64,000 nt of DNA from Cryptosporidium bovis (lineage: Eukaryota; Apicomplexa; Conoidasida; Eucoccidiorida; Cryptosporidiidae), in assembly GCA_009768925.2 (NCBI GenBank), contig VHIT02000033.1:1-64000 (forward strand), given 5' to 3'. The translations under genes and the position numbers were made by a program. Below the pieces are notes generated by a model. It saw only the letters and a program-made list of their open reading frames with translations, was not told the DNA's origin and did not search any database. Of the stretch, positions 19,049-27,838 are shown in pieces; position 1 is the first letter of the stretch, and every line of letters starts with the position of its first letter.

Positions 19049-21331
19049 CTATTTTTTTATAAAATTTGGTTGTATCTTCCAATTATAATGACTATGGTTT
19101 TGAGAAATGATGGGGTACCCCATTCTTTGACTTGAAAACATTAAGCAATTCATATTATATGCTACAAATTGACCATTATTAGAACGAAAGTTTGTCATTG
19201 GGTAGTAACTAATATTTAAGTTTTTAGTGCTGGGGTTTGTTGATGACATCTCCCTTCCCTTTGTTCGTTCGATAAGTTTTCTTGAATGTGAGATATTGTG
19301 AATGTTAGTTGTATTGTCTTTTGGTATATTTTCAAGACTATTTAAGTTATCAACTGTTCCATCACCTCCTGTATCGATCTGAATACATCTTACTTCCACT
19401 AGTTTATTTCTTTCCCTTAGGTTAGTCATTGCAACATCTACTTGAACCTCAACATCCTTAGTTTCTCTTTTTTTAACATCACATGACTCACCTTTTTCAA
19501 TTGGATCAACAATAAGTGGACTCTCTTTTAAGGTAGTGTCTTCGAATGAAGTGCCGGGTGACTTATATACTGTTCCCCAAAAGGTGTTTACTCTTTGCTC
19601 CTCGTCATATAAGTCAATGCTTCCAATAATTTGACTTTGTTGTTTTTTTCTATACTCTCTCACGCGTCTTCTTGCGGTGTTAACAGCAAGTAATATTTTT
19701 GAGAATGCTGCAACTGAAACCTTGGTTGGTATATTGTAATTCATAGGAATATTCATACAACTCTTTGATCTTCCTAATTTATTTAAAGATTTATATTGTT
19801 CTATTTTTTCTAATCTTGTATTATTTAGTTCACATTTTCTTTCGGTTAAAGGCTCTCTTGTCTCATTTTTAGAATTATCTGGTTTGTAATCAATATTATT
19901 ATCAATTGAGTCAATATTTTTTTCACGCCGGTCAACCTGTTTAACAATTGATAAATAACTTTCGTTATTGTAGCATTCACTTATAATTCCAGTATTATTT
20001 ACTTTATGATTTGATAAATCATTCAAAGGGTAAAGTTCCATTTGATTATTTTTTTCACCTGTATTAATGTCTTTGAGCCAGAAACTAATGTGATAATAAA
20101 TATCTGCAAAATTAATCGAGTCACTCCCTTTTTTGTTATCCAATTCAGATTTGTCAAAGTTAAGTAAAACATGAAAATTGTTAATGAAATTGGATATTTC
20201 ATGGAAATCAAATATGTTTCCACTTAAATTGTAAATAGATAGAGCAAGTTCTTCAAAGATGTTAGTTAGCTCTATATTTCCGTGTTTTAAAGAATTAATA
20301 ATGTATTCAATACCAAATTCTAAATATATTTTATTTAAAAAAGAAGTATAACTATGTAATTTTTCAACTTGTGAACTCAATGGATTATCGCTAATTATTT
20401 TCACTCCAAAATTGTTTAGTTGCATATTTGTAGAATCATTAGAATATAACTCTGATTTACTTAATTTAATGTTCAAATTGTTGAATCTTGAAAATATTAT
20501 TGTGATAAATGTTTTGTTTAGAATACCTTTCACCAATATAGAAAATAGAAATAATGAACTCTTTGATCTTGAATTAATCAGGCTCTTTAAAAATGCTATC
20601 AACAACTCTTTGTTTACCTTTTTTTCATAGAGTTCTTCAAAATGAGGTCTGTTGGTTTCTTTCCCAGTTGAAACATAGTCAAGAATAAAAATTTGACTAG
20701 ACACTTTTCTCAATGTCTTCAATTCATTTAATTCTTTATTCAGCAAAATTGATTCAATGTTAATAATCAACAATGTGTGGAAGTTAGCATTTACTTCACA
20801 AGTTTTTTCGAGTTGAAGCTTCCTTGCAATGGTTATTAGATTAAGTAACTGTACTGGCTCCTGAATATCAACTTGAAGAAGCTCGAAGTAGTTGTAATCA
20901 TCACTAAATGTGTAATTTACTGGGTTAACTAAGCCTTGAAGTGCGTCATACACATTTTCTAAGTTGCAGTTTTCATCCCTGCACACTTTTATCATTAGAA
21001 AAGAACATCTGAATTTTGGCAAAAAAATCATATTTTTTTCCATAAAACGACTTTTAATTATATTTGATTCAATAAACAAACTTTTCGTTAATTTTTCAAT
21101 AAAACATATATTACTTTCATTGGTAACTTTCTCATTACTAGTAGAGAAATTGTCCCCATACTTATTGCCATATATGGAGTTTGTTTTTCCACTACCTTTA
21201 TCAGCTGAACATAACAAACTATTAAATGAACCAGTTAAACATTTCAACACAATATATTTCACCTCAAAATCACATATATTATTATTTTCACCTATTATTC
21301 GAATATAACCAGTATTTTTTTTGCTTCCCAT
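19049..21331 (-). CDS. Degenerate kinesin-like motor protein
   Basis: 760 residues from ATG at 21331. The first 290 residues follow the order of a kinesin motor but with eroded nucleotide-binding motifs. The P-loop reads ADKGSGKT (43-50) where kinesins have GxTGSGKT. Switch I is NANFHTLL (181-188) instead of NxxSSRSH. Switch II is LDYVSTGKE (217-225) instead of LVDLAGSE. NKELLIAFLKSLINSRSKSS (240-259) and NKTFITIIFSRFNNLN match the INKSLxALGxVIxAL and SKTLMIAxVSP blocks. The rest is Asn-rich with a basic RTARRRVREYRKKQQ-like segment (about 550-575). The loss of SSRSH and DxxGxE suggests weak or absent ATPase activity. The call is by visual alignment of ordered motifs only. Confidence 0.55.
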   Translation of the reverse strand: MGSKKNTGYIRIIGENNNICDFEVKYIVLKCLTGSFNSLLCSADKGSGKTNSIYGNKYGDNFSTSNEKVTNESNICFIEKLTKSLFIESNIIKSRFMEKNMIFLPKFRCSFLMIKVCRDENCNLENVYDALQGLVNPVNYTFSDDYNYFELLQVDIQEPVQLLNLITIARKLQLEKTCEVNANFHTLLIINIESILLNKELNELKTLRKVSSQIFILDYVSTGKETNRPHFEELYEKKVNKELLIAFLKSLINSRSKSSLFLFSILVKGILNKTFITIIFSRFNNLNIKLSKSELYSNDSTNMQLNNFGVKIISDNPLSSQVEKLHSYTSFLNKIYLEFGIEYIINSLKHGNIELTNIFEELALSIYNLSGNIFDFHEISNFINNFHVLLNFDKSELDNKKGSDSINFADIYYHISFWLKDINTGEKNNQMELYPLNDLSNHKVNNTGIISECYNNESYLSIVKQVDRREKNIDSIDNNIDYKPDNSKNETREPLTERKCELNNTRLEKIEQYKSLNKLGRSKSCMNIPMNYNIPTKVSVAAFSKILLAVNTARRRVREYRKKQQSQIIGSIDLYDEEQRVNTFWGTVYKSPGTSFEDTTLKESPLIVDPIEKGESCDVKKRETKDVEVQVDVAMTNLRERNKLVEVRCIQIDTGGDGTVDNLNSLENIPKDNTTNIHNISHSRKLIERTKGREMSSTNPSTKNLNISYYPMTNFRSNNGQFVAYNMNCLMFSSQRMGYPIISQNHSHYNWKIQPNFIKK

Positions 21332-21537
21332 TTTCAATGGAAAAATGCAAATAATAATTTTTAGTTCTCAGACTGGACAAAAAATTATGTGGTCAAAAAA
21401 TATCAGGAAAAAAATTTATACATGGCACAATTACATGGAAGGCATTTAAATAATTTAAATAGCAATATTTAATATATCTACAAGAGGAAAATGGTATTTA
21501 TAATCCTCAAATAGTTAATGAGAAAGATGATTATGAG

Positions 21538-23160
21538 TCAATTGGTTCTTCTAGTTGGCGAATATGGTTCATTAAAAACAAGAATTGTATTATGTTCTTT
21601 GTCGAAACAACTACTTACTTCAAAGATTGAATTAAAAACATAGGGTAAACTATCCACCAAATCACTTGCAACAATACTTCTAAATCGTTTTTTGTATGAA
21701 ATGTGTGCAGATAGTCTTACAAGCAAACATGCACCATATGTCGAGACCATGCCAGGATGCATTACATGCGTGTTGATTTCCGAATTTCGATTCGAGTGTT
21801 TAATCCCCCAGTTAAATAATGTTGAAATTACGCCGGAGAGAATGTCACCTTGGCCACCTGATCTCTTAAGCGTTCCTGCAATGTTACAAATTGCTACTTC
21901 ATTTCCATTACTGATTATATCAATTTTATCCTTCAGAACGATACATAAGTTTCCAAGTTTTCTTGATAAATTGAAAACTCTATCAGCGATCAATAAAAAC
22001 GATTCTCCAGACGAATCAAAGGATGATTCTGTGACACTTGAGTTTTTTCGATTACATGCCATAACACAATTTTCATTTATTACGTGTTCATAGAAGCACA
22101 TTCGTAAAGGATTTGATATTAATATGCTGCTCTCATTTAAGGTTTTCGAATCAGAAACGTTTTCTTTGGAATCTTCATTCTCAAAAAATAAATTTATTTC
22201 TTCTCCATCATCATGAAACTGTAATTTTGTATTGGTATTTATTGAGGGCCATTCAATATTAGGGGTTCTTTCACATGGAGACTTTAACTCAGAATCCTCA
22301 TTTCCATTTGTTCCCAATGGTAAAACTCTAGGAACGTTTATGGAAGTGTCCATGTCGTGGTTTACTTTATTGATTTCGTTTTGTATTTGGATGTATGGTG
22401 TTTTTGAGCTCACTATGTTTTTATTATCAACACTACTTTTATTGATTTTAGAATAATTACTGTCATCCAGCCCTACCATTATATTATTTTCTAGTCTGGT
22501 AAATTCTGTAAGATTAGGGGTAAGGATACAATTTTTGTATCCATTAATTATATCCGGCTGTTTTGAAATTAAATACAATCCATCAGCATCAATAACAATT
22601 GGAATTGAAAGTGAACGACATATTTTAATTAATTCTGATATAACTGTCATAATAACCTTCTCTCTTCCAAGACCGCACCCAATAACTATTATATCAAGCT
22701 TAGAAAGCCAAGGTCTAATAGCTTCTATTGAATTAGAATAAATTTCATCATCAAAGGTAGATTGTGAGGATGGCAATAGTGGGTGTACAATTAAGTCAGG
22801 AGAATAACATTTAATTGGAATTGCTGCTTCCGGAGTACAGAAAATATGACATAAATCTGCTCCTATTTTTAATGAAGAGATTCCTGCGAAATACGGAGCT
22901 CCAGAGTACTCACTAGAACCACCAATTATTCCAATTTTTCCAAGGCTACCTTTTCTAAGATCAGAACAAAGATTTGGTACGGAACTCCTGACAGCATCAA
23001 TGAGCTTTCCCTGCGGGATTGGTGGATACCAAGCGTATCTAGATTTCAGGCTTTCGTTCTCGGCATTTAAACCATCATTTAACGTAACGTCATTATTTTC
23101 CTGGGTTTTAAGTGAATCGTTTTTCACTTCTCTCGAAAAAAATGTTAAGAGCCTGTTCAT
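21538..23160 (-). CDS. NAXD: ATP/ADP-dependent NAD(P)H-hydrate dehydratase (CARKD/NAXD)
   Basis: 540 residues from ATG at 23160; the upstream open frame lacks an ATG. It repairs hydrated NADH and NADPH (NADHX, NADPHX). The ribokinase-like fold shows KIGIIGGSSEYSGAPYFAG with SSLKIGADLCHIF, then DIIVIGCGLGREK, IVIDADGLYLISKQP and LTPNLTEFTRL, and near the C-terminus the catalytic loop KRSGGQGDILSGVI, typical of eukaryotic CARKD proteins. A low-complexity insertion of roughly 150 residues sits between TPNLTEF and CIVLKDKIDII, making it longer than the usual 330-390 residues. The N-terminus (MNRLLTFFSREVKN) could be a weak mitochondrial leader. The bacterial-type epimerase half (YjeF N) is absent. 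Confidence 0.9.
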   Translation of the reverse strand: MNRLLTFFSREVKNDSLKTQENNDVTLNDGLNAENESLKSRYAWYPPIPQGKLIDAVRSSVPNLCSDLRKGSLGKIGIIGGSSEYSGAPYFAGISSLKIGADLCHIFCTPEAAIPIKCYSPDLIVHPLLPSSQSTFDDEIYSNSIEAIRPWLSKLDIIVIGCGLGREKVIMTVISELIKICRSLSIPIVIDADGLYLISKQPDIINGYKNCILTPNLTEFTRLENNIMVGLDDSNYSKINKSSVDNKNIVSSKTPYIQIQNEINKVNHDMDTSINVPRVLPLGTNGNEDSELKSPCERTPNIEWPSINTNTKLQFHDDGEEINLFFENEDSKENVSDSKTLNESSILISNPLRMCFYEHVINENCVMACNRKNSSVTESSFDSSGESFLLIADRVFNLSRKLGNLCIVLKDKIDIISNGNEVAICNIAGTLKRSGGQGDILSGVISTLFNWGIKHSNRNSEINTHVMHPGMVSTYGACLLVRLSAHISYKKRFRSIVASDLVDSLPYVFNSIFEVSSCFDKEHNTILVFNEPYSPTRRTN

Positions 23161-23286
23161 TAGGGCAAAATTAAAAAAATACTTGAATATAACGGTGGGG
23201 ATCAGGCGTATCTTTGAGCGGAGTTGTAGAGGGCAATCAAAAAGCAACTTTTAGAAGAAAAAAGAGAAATGATGTTAATATAAAAT

Positions 23287-24126
23287 TTATATTGGATTAA
23301 TACCATTGCTACCTAATTCTGATAACCTAACGCTTGCTGCAACTCTATTTATTAGCTCGTACTGATCAAGAAAGTCGACAATACTATTTACCTGAATGGC
23401 AACTTCAGACTTATTACTTCTATAGATACAAGAAATGTTAGAGTCTTTTGAATTAGCGATAATAAGACAGCATGGGAGAGGAGTGCTTTGGATATTATTT
23501 CTAATGTTTGAACGAGAATTGTGTTCTACTATTGTTTTAAGAGAAAAATATAGGTATTGCAGTCTTTCATATTCTGCCAATTTCTCACGGATGCTTTGTT
23601 GTATTAGTGGTAAGTTATCGCATGGTGGTGATGTGTCCGAAAGAATGTGGTGTACACTAGATATACCTTTCCAAATAATATTCTTGTTACTCTTATCAAT
23701 AATCCTTGCAGAAATCAACACATTTATCGCATCATATACTCTTCTCCTGATACTTTTCTCGCTAGACTCACGATTTTTCTGATAGACCGGATCATTCACA
23801 GCACGCATTGAATCGACCGGTCCAAGACATTCCATAATTAGATTATCAGCTATTTCTGTCTGAGTAGAAATCCTCCATACTTTCAGAAGGGTGCAAATTC
23901 TTACTGCAACCTGTTTTAGAGTTCCTTTTGCAGAATGCCCTCCACTCATCGTAAAACACGGCACAGATGTGTTTCTCATATTAGGGTAGTGTTGACTTAA
24001 ATGCACAGAGTCGGTCTCCGTGGTCAACATTTCAAAGGTATACCCCTGGTTACAGACATCTTCCGGAGGAGGACCCTCAACTACAATGTTTAAGTTCCTA
24101 TATTCGTTATTCCTAGGACGATCCAT
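23287..24126 (-). CDS. DP/E2F-family winged-helix transcription factor (DP-like)
   Basis: 279 residues from ATG at 24126. DP proteins pair with E2F to control S-phase and growth genes. The DNA-binding winged helix spans about residues 66-155: LKQVAVRICTLLKV, QTEIADNLIMECLG, then EKSIRRRVYDAINVLISARI and IIWKGI. RRRVYDAINVL is the signature shared by E2F and DP; the QTEIAD and KNIIWKG context, with the long insertion before RRRVYD, fits DP better than E2F. A helical dimerisation region (AEYERLQYLYFSLKTIVEH) follows, about 180-205. TTTCCCGCC lies upstream in the spacer shared with proteasome alpha-2. Apicomplexan E2F/DP proteins are known mainly from Cryptosporidium. Confidence 0.88.
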   Translation of the reverse strand: MDRPRNNEYRNLNIVVEGPPPEDVCNQGYTFEMLTTETDSVHLSQHYPNMRNTSVPCFTMSGGHSAKGTLKQVAVRICTLLKVWRISTQTEIADNLIMECLGPVDSMRAVNDPVYQKNRESSEKSIRRRVYDAINVLISARIIDKSNKNIIWKGISSVHHILSDTSPPCDNLPLIQQSIREKLAEYERLQYLYFSLKTIVEHNSRSNIRNNIQSTPLPCCLIIANSKDSNISCIYRSNKSEVAIQVNSIVDFLDQYELINRVAASVRLSELGSNGINPI

Positions 24127-24465
24127 GTGAACTTTTGAAAACAACAATTAGATGAGAAAATCTATGTTTATCTACGTCAAGGTAGTCCCGCGGCAAATAA
24201 CTATCTTTAGAGCCAAGGGATAGATAACTGTGTGACTAAAAATTTGTGATAAAAAGAAAAATTGATAGTAGAAGTCACGAGGATAAACACAAGGAATTTG
24301 TTATGTAAATCATTTCTAATTTGTTTGTTAATACAGAGATTTACTAACTAAAATTTTCTTTAATTCCTTTCTAAAAACACATATTTCCCGCCAAAACGCC
24401 CCCTCTGAACATTACAATGTTTATCCGAAGGCTGTTTCGAAAACACGTGGATTTTAACGTTTGTT
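24127..24465. promoter_or_regulatory. Divergent spacer DP/E2F - proteasome alpha-2 with consensus E2F site
   Basis: 339 nt between divergent start codons. TTTCCCGCC at 24384-24392 is a textbook E2F site (TTTSSCGC), followed at once by AAAACGCCCCC. No other feature was found. It lies 74 nt before the PSMA2 ATG and 258 nt upstream of the DP/E2F ATG, so either gene, or both, could be regulated. Confidence 0.6.
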
Positions 24466-25176
24466 ATGGAATCAGACTACTCTTTCTCACTCACAACATT
24501 CAGTCCATCTGGAAAGCTTGTTCAGATTGAATATGCACTTAATGCAGTGAACAATCAGGGCCGTCCAGCATTAGGAATAAAGGCAAGAAATGGGGTCGTT
24601 ATTGCAACAGAAAAAAAGATTTCCAATTCTCTTATAGAAGAGTCTTTCATAAGAAAGATTGAACTCATCACAAATGGAATTGGTTGTTGTTTTGCAGGCA
24701 TGCCTGCCGACTTTAGAGTCATACTGAAGAAGGCGAGAAAGGTTGCGCAGGTATATTTTAATACGTACAGAGAAGAGATTCCTGTGGGTGAACTAGTAAG
24801 AGAGGTTGCAACAGTAATGCAGGAGTTTACCCAGTCGGGTGGTGTTCGTCCATTCGGAATATCACTCCTTGTCGCTGGTTTCGATGGAACGAGAGGACCC
24901 CAGCTGTTCCAAATAGATCCCTCAGGTGCTTACTTCGGCTGGAAGGCGTCCGCCATTGGGAAAGACATACAAAGTGCGAAATCATTCTTGGAAAAGCGTT
25001 ACAACACTGAAATGGAAATCGAAGATGCAGTTCACACTGCATTACTTACATTGAAGGAGTGTTTCGAAGGTGCAATGGACGAAAACAATGTGGAGATAGG
25101 CATAATAGATGAGAGCCGGGTGTTTTCTATACTGTCCTCACAAGAGATAAAAGACTATTTAGGAGAAGTCGAATAG
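24466..25176 (+). CDS. PSMA2: 20S proteasome subunit alpha type 2
   Basis: 236 residues, the usual length. The alpha-subunit N-terminal signature is [20 protein letters not shown] (residues 5-24). [38 protein letters not shown] and [13 protein letters not shown] are standard alpha-ring features, and the order and spacing match alpha-2 (PSMA2/Pre8). The protein forms part of the outer ring that gates the 20S core in cytosol and nucleus. It is divergent from the DP/E2F gene. Confidence 0.95.
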   Translation: MESDYSFSLTTFSPSGKLVQIEYALNAVNNQGRPALGIKARNGVVIATEKKISNSLIEESFIRKIELITNGIGCCFAGMPADFRVILKKARKVAQVYFNTYREEIPVGELVREVATVMQEFTQSGGVRPFGISLLVAGFDGTRGPQLFQIDPSGAYFGWKASAIGKDIQSAKSFLEKRYNTEMEIEDAVHTALLTLKECFEGAMDENNVEIGIIDESRVFSILSSQEIKDYLGEVE

Positions 25177-25426
25177 AATTTTCATACTATCCTATTCAGA
25201 TTTACAACTATTTCAGACCTAAATTAGTGTCAGAATTATTGATTGTGATAGCATTAATTTACGAGTTGAAAAATTCACTTTCCTTATTCGATGTGGGGAT
25301 CCTATTTTATCTAGGAGACGCCGGAATTTGTTTTGCGTACCCCCCACTTTACGCGACCTACATTATTTTATAGGAAAAGAGATTGAATTACTTTCAAGTA
25401 AATTTATTTATCTCATTTGTGCAAGT

Positions 25427-27757
25427 ATGAATCTGCATGTAATTCTTGTCCTTTCTATTTTTTCAATCTTCAAATTATGTCTATGTGGTGAATTCACGGG
25501 TGTTCCTGAAGGAGCTGCGTTCAATTCCAATGATCTACCAGACTTTGGCGATTTTGGTGGCATGGGTGGTATTCCGGGTGATGATCCTGTTCTAGACGAA
25601 AGTACACCACCTCCTTCGCCGGAACTATCTAGTGAGGATGAAGCAGAAATCCAAAAGTCTAGTGAGAGCTATGAATTTCAAGCTGAGGTATCGAGACTTA
25701 TGGACATTATCATCAATTCTTTATATTCTCAAAAGGATGTATTTCTCAGGGAGTTACTTTCAAATTCTGCAGATGCCCTGGAGAAGGTCAGATTTATTTC
25801 GGTTACTGATGACAGTTTTTTGGGTGATCAAACTGAATTAGAAATACGCATTTCTTATGATTCTGAAAGGCGAACCTTAACTATTAAAGATACAGGTATT
25901 GGTATGACACACCACGAATTAGTTACCAATCTTGGTACAGTTGCAAAGTCTGGAACGGCAAATTTCCTGGAATCATTAGCAAAGGGTGGTGACCTAAATC
26001 TCATAGGGCAATTTGGAGTTGGTTTCTATGCATCTTATCTTGTTGCTGATCGTGTCACTGTTATATCAAAGAATAATGATGATAAACAATACGTTTGGGA
26101 ATCAAGTGCGGACTCTTCATTCAGAATAAGCCTAGATCCGAGAGGAAATACTCTGAAGAGAGGTACTTTAATCAGACTCTCATTGAAGGAGGACGCAACC
26201 GAATTTATGAACTTTTCTAAGCTCAAGGATCTTGTATTGAAGTACTCTCAATTTATTAATTTTCCAATATATGTATATAATCCGGATGAATCACCGAATA
26301 AATCAGATGGTGGAGAGTCCACTGATGTTGAAACCAAAAAAGGTAGATGGGAACTTGTAAATGTTGAGAAGGCAATATGGTTGAGACCAAAAGAAGATAT
26401 TACCAAAGAAGAGTACTTTGGATTTTATAAGAGTATTTCACATGATTATTCAGAGCCATTAAGATATCTTCATTTCTCTGCAGAAGGTGAGATAGAATTT
26501 AAGGCACTCCTTTTCATTCCTTCACATGCACCATTTGACATGTTCGATACCTATATGGGTAGAACTGGAAATATAAAATTCTATGTAAGAAGAGTATTAA
26601 TAACTGATAAAATTGAGGATCTACTTCCAAAGTATTTGAACTTCATTAAGGGTGTGGTTGATAGTGATGATATTAGTTTGAACGTTGCAAGAGAACATGT
26701 TCAACAAAGCAGGATAATCAGAGTTATAAGCAAGAAAATCGTCAGGAAGGTTCTTGAGATGCTTAAGCAAATGCAGACTGAACAAGTTAATGCAGAAAAG
26801 GAGAATTCAGATAAATCTGAAGAAGAAAAGTCCAAGAACAGTGCACTAGAGATTTATAACAAGTTTTATGATATGTTCCACAAGAACTTGAAGTTAGGTT
26901 GCTATGAAGATGATTCCAATCGTTCAAAGATAATAAAATTGCTCAAATTCTATACATCAAAATCAGGTGACAAGTCAATATTCCTGTCTGAATATATTGA
27001 AAGGATGAAACCTGAGCAAAAGAGTATTTTCTATATTTCTGGAGAGTCAACATCCTCGTTACTTAAAAATCCACTTCTATCTATCTTTCTAAAATATGAT
27101 GTAGAGGTACTATTTTTAACAGAAGGTGTTGATGAGCCTTGCATATCAAGAATACCGGAAATAGATGGGTTTAAGTTTGCCAGTATCGAAAAAGGAGATG
27201 TTCGTCCTTTAGAAGAGACTGAGGATGAAAAAAATTTGCACAAGAGGTTAACAAAGTTCTATGATTCTCTTTTGAAATTCATCAAGGATGAGTTTCCTGG
27301 CGAGTTTTCTAAGGTAGAGGTCTCAAAACGATTGGTAAATGATCCAGCTGTCATAACTTCTGGCCCATGGGGACAATCTGCATACATGCAAAAAATTCAA
27401 AAGGCACAGACTTTTGCAGGGAGGCCAGACTACAAGAATAAGCATATGGAGATAAATCCTGATCACGCTCTCATCAAAAAACTAAACACGTTGATCACAG
27501 AGGACAAAGTCCAAGCGAAAGCCCTCGCTCGCATGATAATCCAACTCTCGACCATTGCGTCCGGTTTTGATTTAGAAAATCCAAACGAATTCACTTCCTC
27601 TGTACTTGATTTAGTGCTGAAGAATTCTGGGATAGATGCGGAGAACGCAATAAGCCCAGTTGAGCTCCCACCAGAGGTGAACGAGGTAGAAAAGGAAGAT
27701 GAGAACAAGTTTGATGATGAGGAGGATGAGGACCGTAAGGAGAAAGATGAGCTCTAG
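25427..27757 (+). CDS. HSP90B1: GRP94/endoplasmin, ER Hsp90 with C-terminal KDEL
   Basis: 776 residues from ATG at 25427; the frame is open 33 codons further upstream but with no ATG. Residues 1-20 are a signal peptide (MNLHVILVLSIFSIFKLCLC). The N-terminal ATPase domain shows FLRELLSNSADALEKVRF (about 106-123), IKDTGIGMT, LGTVAKSGTANF and IGQFGVGFYASYLVADRV. The middle domain includes GVVDSDDISLNVARE. The protein ends in KDEL, the ER-retrieval signal, after an acidic tail. It is the ER-lumen Hsp90 that folds secreted and surface proteins, probably including the giant secretory proteins nearby. Both signal peptide and KDEL are present, so compartment assignment is strong. Confidence 0.96.
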   Translation: MNLHVILVLSIFSIFKLCLCGEFTGVPEGAAFNSNDLPDFGDFGGMGGIPGDDPVLDESTPPPSPELSSEDEAEIQKSSESYEFQAEVSRLMDIIINSLYSQKDVFLRELLSNSADALEKVRFISVTDDSFLGDQTELEIRISYDSERRTLTIKDTGIGMTHHELVTNLGTVAKSGTANFLESLAKGGDLNLIGQFGVGFYASYLVADRVTVISKNNDDKQYVWESSADSSFRISLDPRGNTLKRGTLIRLSLKEDATEFMNFSKLKDLVLKYSQFINFPIYVYNPDESPNKSDGGESTDVETKKGRWELVNVEKAIWLRPKEDITKEEYFGFYKSISHDYSEPLRYLHFSAEGEIEFKALLFIPSHAPFDMFDTYMGRTGNIKFYVRRVLITDKIEDLLPKYLNFIKGVVDSDDISLNVAREHVQQSRIIRVISKKIVRKVLEMLKQMQTEQVNAEKENSDKSEEEKSKNSALEIYNKFYDMFHKNLKLGCYEDDSNRSKIIKLLKFYTSKSGDKSIFLSEYIERMKPEQKSIFYISGESTSSLLKNPLLSIFLKYDVEVLFLTEGVDEPCISRIPEIDGFKFASIEKGDVRPLEETEDEKNLHKRLTKFYDSLLKFIKDEFPGEFSKVEVSKRLVNDPAVITSGPWGQSAYMQKIQKAQTFAGRPDYKNKHMEINPDHALIKKLNTLITEDKVQAKALARMIIQLSTIASGFDLENPNEFTSSVLDLVLKNSGIDAENAISPVELPPEVNEVEKEDENKFDDEEDEDRKEKDEL

Positions 27758-27838
27758 TTGAATTAGAACATAGTTATTTTCAATATTCTACTTTCCATTT
27801 CTGGCTGTTTTAGTGGCTTCTACGCACTGGTGATGCTT

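Noticed and set aside
21692-22093. 133-codon plus-strand frame
   Set aside because: Antisense shadow of the NAD(P)HX dehydratase gene, without motif or upstream signal.
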